Made by a program: the position numbers and the translations under genes. Under the pieces are notes generated by a model that was given only the letters and a program-made list of their open reading frames with translations, made no database searches and had not been told where the DNA came from. From contig CM052359.1 of assembly GCA_028551475.1 (NCBI GenBank), forward strand, positions 21,081,583 to 21,145,582: a DNA stretch of 64,000 nt, written 5' to 3'. The DNA comes from Casuarina equisetifolia (Eukaryota; Streptophyta; Magnoliopsida; Fagales; Casuarinaceae). This document shows positions 12,331 to 22,859 of this stretch, piece after piece (positions within the stretch are counted from its first letter, which is position 1; each line of letters starts with the position of its first letter).

Positions 12331-13606
12331 AATGAGGAGTAAGGCCTAACTATGCACGCAACTACTTGTAAATGAATAAGGGAAGCAGAAAATAATGCTT
12401 GTAGGCATTGTTTCAGCAGAAATAATTCATGAAGAATGAAGAAACATGATGTCAAGAAGGTTCCGAGTGAATAAGGGAAGAAGAAAAGAAAGCACAAATA
12501 GAGATAAATTCTACCAAATCAACTCAGGGCAAAGGATGCCCTGTTTAGCAGGCAAAAGCTTTTCAAATATTATTTCCGAAAAATCCTTCTGCAAAAAACT
12601 TCAAGGTTCTGATTAGCATCAGTTTTTCAACTAAAGATCCATAGATGCATGCCCTGTCCAAGCAAGGTGACTCTTTACTTCTTTTTTCCACTTGTCAGGC
12701 TAAGTCTCAGTGACAGGAAGGACCAAGCAGAAGGCATGCAAACAAAACATCTTAAAACAAATAAACAAATCCATGACGTCCATCAATTCAGCACGGTATT
12801 TATTAATTTGGATCCAAAGGCTATCATCTTCCCACACTAGCCCCTATACAAAAGCAACGAGATCCTGATAACCCAGTGGAGGAATAATCACCAAGTCTGT
12901 AAAGTCTGTAAATTATGGGAGGAAGAATAAGATATGTGTAATTTTTGTGCTACAAAAAGTGAGTTCCTAAGAAACAAGAACATTGAAAGTAAGTGTATTT
13001 CGGAATCAAAGATAAGAATAAAAAAGAAAAAGAAAAAGAATAAGAATGCAGTAGAAAAAGCAGGAATATAATGAAGATCATGACAAGCATATCTCAAGTT
13101 CCACAAGATATCTTACTCACCAATCCATTACATGAAAAAGCATCTACGGCTTCGAGTTGAAGTGAAAACGACTAGAAGCTAGGAAATTAAGTAAGAAGAA
13201 GCATGTTCACAATATATGCCCAAAGCATACTTTTCTCCACCTCATGCAGCTGGATGGTTAGTATCAAGAAATTAGATTAAACCAAACACATTAGAAATCC
13301 AACAACTTGCTGGAGTAAAAAAAATAAAGGCTGATCTTCCAACATATACAAAGAGCTGTCCAGAATTAGAGAAAACTGGAAACATGAATTTCAAATCCCA
13401 CGAATATTGCATTGGCTAAATGCAGATGGGAGAAAGAATACAATGACAAGCAACAAAGTCAAGATACTTTCCACCGGAAACACAAAAAGGACATAAGTAC
13501 TCAAAAATGTCAAAACAAATATGTCTATGAAGTTGGTTTTCCTCTTCACATATTTTATTGGACTTGCCCAGGAATCTGACCAAGGAATATAAAGATTCAA
13601 CATGTA
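12331..13606. other. Spacer downstream of the mTERF gene
   Basis: No gene was recognised. The part nearest 13,606 is probably the 3' UTR of the minus-strand mTERF gene. Runs of purines occur around 13,018-13,050. Confidence 0.4.
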
Positions 13607-14797
13607 TCAAGATTTATCTTCAGAAGAAGAATCCAACAAATGACCGTTGTATGCTACCAACAATTCCTCAGCGTGATTCCCAAACTTCCTTATAAACTTC
13701 GCCAAGAATTGCTCCTCTGTTAAATTGAACATATTACTAATACTAGGCTCCCTCTTCAATAATCTTTTGGACTTCAAAATCTCCACAACCATGTACCGAG
13801 GAATCACTCTCGTCTCCAAGCTAAACATGAAACACAAAGGCCAGCTAATTAACACTGACTTTTCCAACTTCATCGTACCCATGAAGAACTCAATTCCAAG
13901 CTTCAACTTTTCCTCGGAGGCCCTAAGCAAACCGGGTTGCTTTCGAAACATTTCCATACATTCATCCGAAGAAAACCCAAAACTCCGAAATAACTCCAAT
14001 TTCCTCGTGAAAGTCTCATTGCTCAGACAACTAATGGTGTAAAGCGCATAAACCAACATCCTCGAATTCAGAGAAAAACCCATGTTTACAACCCGAGAAA
14101 CAAGATCTTTAAGCTTGGATTCGTCCGTAATGAAAAGCCAAGGCTGCCTAGTCAGAAGCATCGAGAGCTGAGATCCAAGGATCCCACAACTCTTCAAGAA
14201 GGCAATGTTACCCACCAATCTTGATTCAGGGTCTCCCCTTATCAGCCAATTGCACCGCTTCAGAGCCCGTATAAGGTTCTCATTAATCTTATCTCCGCAC
14301 AATACCTTCTTGAGAATGTCGACGCAGGGTACCAACTTCCTCTCCAAACTGACACACAAGAGCGAGGAGTTCTTGGAAAGAAACTTGCCCAGCTCAGAAC
14401 CTACAAGACCTAGATCCTGAAAAAACTCGATCTTCGGCTTAAGGGTCTTGTTGACATCAGAGAAGAGGATTTGGGGGGACACACGGGCCGCGGACCGAAT
14501 GTGGGACTCGGAAAATCCCACATTTTGGAGGAAGAGAATCACAGATTGTGGCTTCTCAAGGGTTTTGATCCAATAAAAGCGGGACCCGACAGAAAGGGCT
14601 AGGGTTTTGGGGAATTGGAAGTTGGTGATTAGGTAATTGGTGATGGGGAAGGTAGTCTGGGGAGGCTGGGTTTTGGCTTCGGTGGATAAAGAAAAAGAAC
14701 GGAAGAGGTGAGGGAGAAAGGGTTTGATCGATTCTGCAAATGACCTTCCCTGGAGCTCATAGGGCAGAAGAATGGTGAGTGATTTCGGCTTCGGCAT
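13607..14797 (-). CDS. mTERF-family organellar transcription/RNA factor
   Basis: A single uninterrupted ORF of 396 aa starts at the ATG at 14,797. The N-terminus is rich in Ser, Arg, Lys and Leu, with few acidic residues before about residue 40, as expected for a mitochondrial or plastid targeting peptide. From about residue 85 to 350 it has roughly 30-residue helical repeats. These carry phrases such as ILFLQNVGFSESHI, IEFFQDLGLVGSEL, IAFLKSCGILGSQL and LELFRSFGFSSDEC, each followed by a Pro- or Leu-rich turn (for example KQPGLL). This is the mTERF array, which wraps nucleic acid and acts in organelle transcription termination, RNA processing or splicing. Intronless members of this size are common and often clustered in plants. 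I cannot assign a subfamily. No paralogue was found between the left DEFL and P450 copies. Confidence 0.9.
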   Translation of the reverse strand: MPKPKSLTILLPYELQGRSFAESIKPFLPHLFRSFSLSTEAKTQPPQTTFPITNYLITNFQFPKTLALSVGSRFYWIKTLEKPQSVILFLQNVGFSESHIRSAARVSPQILFSDVNKTLKPKIEFFQDLGLVGSELGKFLSKNSSLLCVSLERKLVPCVDILKKVLCGDKINENLIRALKRCNWLIRGDPESRLVGNIAFLKSCGILGSQLSMLLTRQPWLFITDESKLKDLVSRVVNMGFSLNSRMLVYALYTISCLSNETFTRKLELFRSFGFSSDECMEMFRKQPGLLRASEEKLKLGIEFFMGTMKLEKSVLISWPLCFMFSLETRVIPRYMVVEILKSKRLLKREPSISNMFNLTEEQFLAKFIRKFGNHAEELLVAYNGHLLDSSSEDKS

Positions 14798-16314
14798 TCA
14801 AAATGCTTTTGCGGCTTGGATGCTACTGTGAAACGGTCAAAAATAGGTTTATTTTCCAGCGACACGACCTGACACGAAAACTGCAGAAACCATAGCACTC
14901 TCGTTCAGGTAAAGCAACTTGGTGGCCTCGTCTGGACCCTTTCAAAGGCCCAGCAGACTCTAAGCTTCTTCTTCTAATTCCGGTACGATTCACTGGGGCT
15001 GCACTCGAGTTCAAATGTTGATGTTTATCGTGCTCAATCCTTGGCACATGACCATTGTCATTGCCTCTATCAGAATATCTCCATGTGGATTTAATAATTA
15101 TTAAAGTCCAAAACAATTACAACAACGTTTTTGGACAGAAATAAGGAGGGAAAATCAGTCTCTTTCAACAGATAGCATGTACAACATTCCCAAAAAGATA
15201 AAAGAATGTGATGATTAGCCCGAGATAAGAGGCTCGAGAACAATCAAGAGAGAGGGACATTTGGAACAAGATGAAAAAAAAAAAAAAATAAGGGAGAAAA
15301 AACCCCAAGATGCCGTCGGCAAGAATTTCAAATTGATATTTGGTAGATTGTCCGGTCCAAATAGATTAATCTTTAGTTAGATAATAGGTTTAGACCTTTG
15401 GGCATAACAGTTAAGAATCATGACAATTTGATATTAAAGTTATCTATCCTTCCAAATTTGAACCTATGCGAGCAAGTTATCTATGCCACTTATGAGGGAC
15501 TCCAAAGATCAAAAGGAGGCGAGAGTAGGCGGCTAACCTACAATAACTCGACAGAGGACAATTTAATGGGCTTCCTTGCACAAACTATGTTTCAGTTTTT
15601 CCTCTCCTGACCATTTTCTCTTTCTTCTAAATGTACAAAATCATTGAGTTTTCAAACAAATGGGTCGGGCTTGCGGTCTGGTACAATTTTATGGATTGGT
15701 CTGACATGCACCAATCCATCTCTAACCTAACAAAGACCCTTAGTAGTAGATATAACCTCCATTTCTTATCCAAATTTGAAGTATTTGATATTGACAAATC
15801 TCTAATTTAAAGAAGAGTATTGGAAAATAAGATCTTAAGCCCATTCACACTAGCTCCTTCCTCTTCCTTTTTACCGTCAAAGAGAGCGAGGAGATGAATT
15901 AATTCTGTATGTTACATCTAGTCTTTGACGGACGAGATGCATGAGTCGGCAATCAAATAAAACAACATTAACTGGACATTGGCAATTGCTTTTTCTTCGT
16001 TGTTGATGTGATGATTAAGACTATAAATCCCAACAAGTGCATCTGCCAGCAACATGTTCCAACAATCATACAAAATACCATCTGCTTATCTTAAAAGATT
16101 CTTCTCGAACGCACGGACTAGGTGATCAAAATACAGGGACAGAGATTGAGGAGTGTCTGCTCGAACACTGTAATACATAGTGATGAAGCTTAACCATTGT
16201 CTTGAAAGTCTTTTAAACCTTGCTAGACAACCACACATCTTTAAAAACGACGTGGCCGGAGGAAGGCCGTTGACAAACAATTAGATCCGACGAAGGACTA
16301 GATCTTATCACCTC
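14798..16314. other. Spacer upstream of the mTERF gene
   Basis: No coding feature was recognised. The first 200 bp should include the mTERF promoter and 5' UTR. A stretch at about 16,123-16,150 (CAAAATACAGGGACAGAG) recurs imperfectly at about 22,203, suggesting a short dispersed repeat. Confidence 0.35.
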
Positions 16315-17510
16315 CCCCCTTTTGGACATAAAGAGACTGTTGATCAATGTAAATGCTATAACAATGTGATTAGCCTAGCAAGACTTTGTGGTTGGAATTG
16401 TTGTCTTTACACGGCAATCCAATGAGTGGTTTCTTCTACTTTTGGACATAAAAAGTGTTGGGTTGGTCCAACTCATATTCGGGGACTTATTATTGGATCC
16501 AATTAGAGTAATGTGGCCCTAAGGTTTAAAAGAAAAAATATAGCAATTGATCAAATGCTTGATCAAGGTCAATCCGTGGTCCGATTGAGCTGAATTTTTG
16601 TCAGCAGGTTTGGGATTGGGTGTTCTTCATTGTGATCAGTTGGATCGTCGTTTGGAGCTCTTGAAGTTAGTAGATCTTGGTCAAAAATCTGGGTGATTTT
16701 TCTCTAACTTTTCTTGGTTAAGTTGTTGTTTACAACTTGTTCTTCACTATTTATTAGTAATTCTATTATTGTTAAATCAGTAAATCTTAGTCCTGTTGCT
16801 ATTGTTAAGGACTTGATTGGGTCGTAACCTAACGATTTATATAGTGGAGATTTGGGTGGACTCCGTGATCGGTCCTGTAGTTTTTTATCCTTCACATTGA
16901 AGGAGTTTTTTTTACGTAGAAATTCTTTTGTGTTGATTGTGATATTTGCTTATTCTACTTGTGATTTAAATATATCGTTGATGTTTTAGTATATCCTCAC
17001 AGGTTCAATCAAAGTAAGAAACTTTATACGTCGTTTTTTCCATCAAAAAGTCTGTCAAACCAAACATATGTTATATCTATATGATTAGCCTCCTTTTTTA
17101 TTTTTTATTCAATTTTCACATTCCCCTTAAGCATGTTTTTATCGTTGGAATTGTTGTCTTTACGTGTTATCCAGGAAGTGGTTTCTTCCACTTCTGAATA
17201 TAAAGAATCTATCTAACCAAACACATGCTATATTTATGTGATTAGCCTCAATTTTTTTTTAACTTTTTTTTTTTTTGTTTTTCACATTTCTCTTAACCAT
17301 GTTTTTATGATCGAAATTATTGTTTTTACGTGTTATCCCAGTACTGGTTTCTTTCACTTTTGGATATAAAGAGTCTATTGAAACGAACACATGCTATGTT
17401 TATGTGATTAACCTCTCTTATCTTTACGTTTTTTTATTTTCTTTTTTTTTTTGGTTTTTCACATTTCCCTTAAGCATGTTTTTATGATCGAAATTGTTGT
17501 CTTTTCTTCG
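16315..17510. repeat. Tandem array of about 165-177 bp units, interrupted by a solo LTR
   Basis: A unit containing GCATGTTTTTAT, GAAATTGTTGTCTTTACGTG, GGTTTCTTCCACTTTTGGA, TATAAAGAGTCTATTGAA and ATGTGATTAGCCTC recurs. Landmarks (A)GCATG/CCATG fall at about 17,131, 17,297 and 17,474. An earlier, more diverged copy occupies 16,315-16,455. The solo LTR at 16,456-17,045 separates it from the rest. The units carry T-rich runs of variable length. Confidence 0.8.
16456..17045 (+). mobile_element. Solo LTR of a copia-type retrotransposon with 5-bp target duplication
   Basis: This 590-bp insertion begins TGTTGGG and ends CATCA. It is flanked by AAAAG on both sides (16,451-16,455 and 17,046-17,050). 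It splits one unit of the surrounding tandem array: the unit text before 16,455 continues after 17,050. The internal text near 16,895-16,940 (GAAGGAGTTTTTTTTACGTA, then TTCTTTTGTGTTG) resembles the 3' part of plant copia LTRs. No internal coding domain is present, so it is best explained as an LTR left by recombination. The strand is inferred from that motif. Confidence 0.8.
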
Positions 17511-19200
17511 GGAGAAAAGAAAAGAAAAAAAAAAGAGTGGAGGAAAGCCTAGTAAATCTTCCTAACTTTGGACAAACTTCTGTTTCAGATGCGGTGGGCG
17601 AGTAGCCACTAAACAAAGCAAATTATCACGGCACCACCGGGGAAGAATTATTGCTAACCTACAATTTTCCTTCGCACTTAAAATGTTTTCCATGTGTGGG
17701 AAATAAAAAGTGACGGTTTTGGGATCCATGTTCTCGTAATAACTTTGTGAATATGTGGCTACTACCATCTTGGCTATGTGTGGCGTGAAATATTTTGTTA
17801 TAAAACGCCCTTCGCTTGTTTGTTTGTTTGTTTGTTTGTTTTTTATACGACAACGACTGCGCACCTTTTAAAGTTTTCGTGTTGAGGTTTTTCGGTTGTT
17901 TATGTTCCATTAGAACAGAGATTAGAGAGTATTAATATGCTTATTATTTAACTCAAAAGGTAATAAATTTCATTATCTTATAAGTAGGATTTTTAATAAC
18001 TTCTTTAACAATATAAAACTTATTGAATATATGTTACTTACTGATATATTAGGTTTGCATTAGGTTTTATATTTATATTTATTTTTTTTGTTTTTCTTGT
18101 AGAGGTAATTGCCTCATAAAATTAAATTTTATACCTGTGTATTTAGGTGAAATATTGTAAAGTTCATATATATTAGAATTTATAGAGTGATTTGCTCCCT
18201 TGTTGCTTCCTTTCTCCCACTTGCTGCATAATTAAGCTAGAAAAGACAAAAGGATTGCAAGAGAAGATAAACGTTGCAGAGGCTAAGGCAGGTGAGATGA
18301 ACCTGCAGAACGTGGCCCCTTCATGTCCTCTTTCACACATCATCGTGGGACGAGCCGAAGGGTTCATTCCCGAAACCTGGCCCTCTTTGGTTTAGATTCG
18401 GTTTGGGATTTCCATTCCACACCCTCCTTCCTTCGGTATTTGGTTTGGGATCTTCATGCCAACGCTTGGAGGGCAACTTGCTCCATTGGAAACCTGCCAC
18501 CATTTTTTGTTTTTTGTTTTTTGTTTTTTTCCTCTCTGGGGTCAGGGGCGATGTTTTGTGAGATTTGTAGGGCCCCAAGAATTTAATCTTGTATGTGGTA
18601 GGTCAGGTAAGAGGAATCAACGGATTCGTTTTCTGAAAGTGAAGATTTCCCATCGGCGCACTGAACTGAAGACAAACCAGCTTCTATGGAACACCTACTT
18701 CTGTACCTTCTTCCACATCATTCAGGGGTTGTGCGTCAGCTTCCACGGTAAAATCCTCTTTGTACATTCAAGCTCTCAAAATCTGACAACTCTTAACATA
18801 CTCAAGCTTGATATGATAATGTCAAGCTTGTTTAGATCAATAACTCTAATACAACCCTCTCAAACTTAGCCTGGCAATGTCAAGCTTGTTTAGATTAGAA
18901 ACTTTAACAGATGGTGGAACTTAGAGGTTGGTGGAGTGAAGATTGTCTGGCCGGCAGAGGAAGATCATAGAAGAAACTTCAGTAACTTTAACAGAGGATG
19001 AAGTGTTGGAGACTATCCTATATTGGTCCTGGATGTCAAATTTCTTGGCTTTATTAGTAATAATATCCCATTCTTTACATTGCCAGGTACATTGCGTGTT
19101 GGAGACTCTTTACAACCCTACTCGGATTACCGTCCAGGTGTGGATGCATTTCCAACATGAAGTGCAGACGTTGGTGGTGTGAAGACTCTCCTTCATAGAA
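17511..19200. other. Spacer upstream of P450 copy 2
   Basis: No gene was recognised. A (TTTG)n run sits at about 17,818-17,840 and AT-rich DNA at 17,930-18,180. The segment 18,190-18,400 is less AT-rich and open in one forward frame for 67 codons, but resembles nothing I know. The 20-mer AATGTCAAGCTTGTTTAGAT occurs twice, near 18,819 and 18,877. Confidence 0.35.
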
Positions 19201-19207
19201 GCAACTT

Positions 19208-19213
19208 CACGTG
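19208..19213 (+). promoter_or_regulatory. G-box CACGTG, distal
   Basis: A perfect palindromic CACGTG lies about 360 bp upstream of the P450 copy 2 ATG, followed by an imperfect palindrome GCACGTCGCGTGC. G-boxes bind bHLH and bZIP factors. Function here is inferred from position only. Confidence 0.35.
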
Positions 19214-19424
19214 GCTACGCACGTCGCGTGCCTATCTGCAAATTTCAGATTTCTCTGTCAGATTGTTAACCTCCACAATATACGTTGTCTAACGACGAAT
19301 TTTTACGTTGTCGACATGTGAAGAAAGATGAAACTACCACAATTCGTGAACATGTGAAAAATTCTGCCTCTAATCGTGTACTATATATTTAAGATCACGA
19401 TCTGAGTCCGTGTAGAACGTTTTG

Positions 19425-19430
19425 CACGTG
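19425..19430 (+). promoter_or_regulatory. G-box CACGTG, proximal to P450 copy 2
   Basis: The palindrome GCACGTGC lies 51 bp upstream of the TATA box, a usual place for an active G-box. It would suit bHLH or bZIP control (jasmonate, ABA or light), which is inference. Confidence 0.45.
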
Positions 19431-19458
19431 CACTGAAAGAAAACATATTTGATATTCT

Positions 19459-19464
19459 TTGACC
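19459..19464 (+). promoter_or_regulatory. W-box TTGACC upstream of P450 copy 2
   Basis: TTGACC matches the WRKY-factor core TTGAC[C/T]. It sits between the proximal G-box and the TATA box, about 105 bp from the ATG. It suggests, but does not show, pathogen- or stress-responsive expression. Confidence 0.4.
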
Positions 19465-19480
19465 GGAAGAAGGAATCGTG

Positions 19481-19488
19481 TATATATA
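19481..19488 (+). promoter_or_regulatory. TATA box of P450 copy 2
   Basis: TATATATA lies 88 bp upstream of the ATG at 19,569, a normal plant spacing that leaves a 5' UTR of about 50 nt. Confidence 0.6.
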
Positions 19489-19568
19489 GATGGTTTTTCG
19501 TTGCCTGGCCTCAATTGAGAAAACTTGGGAGGGTGAGAAAGATATCTTGAGAGAAAAAGAATCCCGCC

Positions 19569-21189
19569 ATGGCTTGGCTCTGGAGCATAACCATACTGGT
19601 TTTGCTTGCTTTTCTGCTGCAACAATGGGCATGGAAAAGCAGGAACAAGAAGAGCCAATTGCCTCCCGGTCCGAGAGGATTCCCTATCCTTGGGTACTTT
19701 CCAATGTTAGGAGAACTCCTTCATCATGATCTAGCCCAACTTGCCCAGAAATACGGCCCCATCATGCACTTGCGCTTAGGCCTGGTCCCTACCATTGTTG
19801 TCTCTTCGCCTCAAGCCGCAGAGCTGTTCCTTAAAGAACATGACGTTGCGTTTGCCAGTAGACCACCTCAAGAGTCTGCAAAGCACATGTCATACGACGT
19901 AAAAAGTATGACCTTTGCTCCATACAACTCTTATTGGCGCAGCGTACGTAGGATGTGCACACAAGAATTGCTTGGCAACTCAAAAATCGATTCTTTCACA
20001 TCCATGAGAAGAGAAGAACTTAGCCAAATGATAAAGTTCATTCAAGAGGCTAGCCGGAATTGTGTTGCTGTTGATCTGAGCGCCCAGGTTTTATCTCTCA
20101 ACGCGGCTATCAGCTGCCGTATGGTGTTTGGGAAGAAGTACACGGACGAGGATCTTGATGACAGGGGATTTAAGGCTATGATCCACGAGCTTTTCCGGCT
20201 TATCGCGCTTCCCAACCTAAATGATTACATTCCTTGCCTTACGCCCTTGGACCTTCAGGGGCTCACACGAAGAATGAAGGCTCTCGGTAAGGTCTTTGAT
20301 GACTTCTTCGAGAGGATCATCAATGAGCGTCTCCATTCCAAGGACCAAACTAACACCAATGACTTTGTTGACATCCTATTGAGCTTTATGGGATCTGAAG
20401 GAAAGGAGTACAGTATAGAGCGGCCCAATGTCAAAGCCATCATTTTGGTAACTATACCTATAACCTAAATTTTATAGACTGAGAGTAAAAAATGTGATAG
20501 AGAAAATTGTTCAATTGATTTTTATGTAGTCGTATCAATATCTCATGTGTGTGCTCACTATGATTCCATCCCAGGACATGCTCGCAGCCTCAATGGACAC
20601 TTCGGCAACTGCAATTGAGTGGACACTCTCAGAACTAATCAGGCATCCGCAGGTAATGAAGAAACTTCAAAAGGAGTTGGAAGATGTGGTGGGTTTGGAG
20701 AGAATGGTAGAGGAAGTGGATTTGCATGGCCTTAAGTACTTGGACATGGTGGTGAAGGAAACCTTGAGGCTGCATCCAGTGGCACCGCTGTTGCTACCTC
20801 GTGAGGCCACGAAAGACTGCGTGGTTAATGGTTTCTACATACCCCGGAAGTCTAGAGTTCTCATAAACGCCTGGGCAATCGGGAGAGACCCAAGTGTTTG
20901 GACTAACTCAGAGCAATTCATCCCGGAGAGATTTGCTGGGACTACCATAGATGTCCGAGGACGTTACTTCCAGCTGATCCCCTTTGGCTCGGGTAGAAGA
21001 ATCTGCCCTGGGATGCAATTAGGTCTCACTATTTTTCGGCTAGTGGTAGCACAACTTGTTCATTGCTTTGATTGGAAGCTTCCTGACAACATGCTTCCAA
21101 CTGAGTTGGACATGACCGAGAAGTTCGCCCTTGCAACTCCCAGAGCCAAGCCTCTACGTGCAATTCCTACTTTTCGTCTTCGCATATGA
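19569..21189 (+). CDS. Cytochrome P450 copy 2 (CYP71 clan, CYP736-like), intact
   Basis: Exons 19,569-20,447 and 20,575-21,189 join in phase 0 (GT-AG) to give 497 aa, a normal P450 length. The protein is a predicted ER-anchored monooxygenase using cytochrome P450 reductase. It has an N-terminal membrane anchor (residues about 1-22), the LPPGPRGFP hinge, an I-helix segment LAASMDTS (D301, T302), ExxR at E355/R358, FIPERF, and the haem loop [11 protein letters not shown] with ligand Cys437. The phrase [13 protein letters not shown] and the SMDTS I-helix recall CYP736 proteins. Some of these oxidise terpenes or biphenyl phytoalexins, so a role in specialised or defence metabolism is plausible; the substrate is unknown. 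The ATG context (gccATGGC) is strong. The intron position is shared with copy 1. It appears to be the only functional P450 of the cluster. The substrate-recognition regions differ from copy 1 at many residues, so the duplication is not very recent. Confidence 0.95.
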
Positions 21190-22657
21190 TTATGGACTTA
21201 TATTGTCTTCTTGTCTAAAATAATGTGTTGTGCATGTCTGATTTGAAGTGAAGTTGTATTAGGTAACTTTGGGGACCATATTTTCTGCTATTTTCATGTC
21301 CCTGAGCTAGAATTTTCCTTTCTTGAGGGAAAATGGGTATGTTGATCTACTGAACCTTGTTTTAGTACAAAAGCAATGGACGTTTGTTCTCCTGATTGTC
21401 CAAGACAAGGATATCTGAATGTTTAAAAGAAATTTCAATCTATTGAAGCAATTCCTATCAATCTTTTGAGTTCTGTAATTATACGGCTACAAGAACACAA
21501 CAATGGTTTCCTATTTTTTATACACATATATTTAGGACCATATACCATTCTATCTTTTTGGCTTCAAGAGTGTTCTGTAGGCTGGCAGCAAGCCGGGATA
21601 GGAACGACATCATTTCTAAACGGTCCGTGCTCTATATAACTTAAATATATTTGGCTTCCCCAGTAGACAAGGATATTATATGTTCAAAAATGCTGCATGT
21701 GAAACATTCATAAGCCCTAACATCCATATGATTTTGCATGCAATTCTTGAAAAGATGACAGACACACCATCCAAGACTCTGGAGACAAAAATGAAAGAAA
21801 TCAATCTTGTGACATACTACACATGAAGATTTTGTAATAGAAATTTTATTAAGGAAAACCATCAGGAGTAAGTCATGGATATAATCACCTCATACTTCCC
21901 AGATGCTTCAGTCAAGACTGGGAAACTGTCCACTAATTTTTACACAAAAATCAGTTTCTTTTCATATGCGTTTGGTGCTTATGCCTGGATCCCGTTGGCA
22001 GCAAAGGAGAATGAGAAGATGAAGCAATGTTGTCTGCCACAGCGTCTTTCGCGGAGGAGCTGCATCAGCTGCCGCGATGATTGAGACTATTCTACCTATC
22101 AAACACATCAGCCAGCTGCATGACCCCTCGATAGTGCAGATAAAATTGGTTGTCCCCAAGTGTATCTTTAAAACTTTGAGTGGGAACACGTGAATTTGGT
22201 GCTCAAAATACAGGGATAGAGACTGAAGGAGTTATCTGCTTGGATCGTTTATTATGTTTAGTTTTCTTCTATTGCTTTAACTTGTGAAAGCTGTTCCCTT
22301 AAAGTGTATCTGCTTTGATCAGGAGACTTTTACTTTGTTCCAGAAATTCTATAACCGAACACTGTGACAGAGAGAGATGAACTTAATCCTTGATGATGAT
22401 AGATTTATCTTCAAAGGAAAACTGGTAGAATCAAGATGTCCCATTAGGGCACATCTTATCTGTTCATATCTGAGTCATTTTCCTCTGCCACTCTCTCCAA
22501 CCTCACCACGTTTTCCATCACCTTTTGAAGTTTCTTCATTACCCGTCGATTTTTCACTAGTTCGAGAGTGCCGAAAGTGTCCGTTGGCCCTACAAGCTTG
22601 TCCTGCAAGGAAATCATTTTAGACAAAAGCATGAAGGAATTGATTTAACTTTGTAAG
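21190..22657. other. Spacer between P450 copy 2 and the inverted P450 stub
   Basis: No gene was recognised. The first 100-200 bp are probably the P450 3' UTR. A segment at about 22,025-22,160 is less AT-rich and open in several frames but matches nothing I know. The short motif CAAAATACAGGGATAGAG near 22,203 is shared with about 16,123. Confidence 0.35.
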
Positions 22658-22783
22658 ACCAAGGGTAGGGAATCCTCTTGGACCGGGAGGTAGTTTCCTC
22701 TTCCTGATGCAGCTCTTCCATGTCCAGTCGTGCAGGAGACAAGCATGCCAAGGAGGTGTGATTGCAGTCCGTATCAAAGCCAT
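22658..22783 (-). pseudogene. Inverted stub of a P450 first exon
   Basis: On the minus strand the ATG at 22,783 opens a short reading frame. It reaches the P450 hinge as [19 protein letters not shown], then FPTLG, after which similarity stops abruptly. Similarity to P450 copy 2 also continues upstream into the leader: CATTGAGAACACTTGAGAG here against CAATTGAGAAAACTTGGGAG there. The membrane-anchor coding part is rearranged. This is a truncated, reversed third copy with no downstream P450 sequence and cannot encode an enzyme. Confidence 0.8.
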
Positions 22784-22859
22784 GGTGGGCATCCCCTGTC
22801 TCTCAAGTGTTCTCAATGCAAACAAAAAACGAAAAATCAGTTCCATATCGAGGACATTG

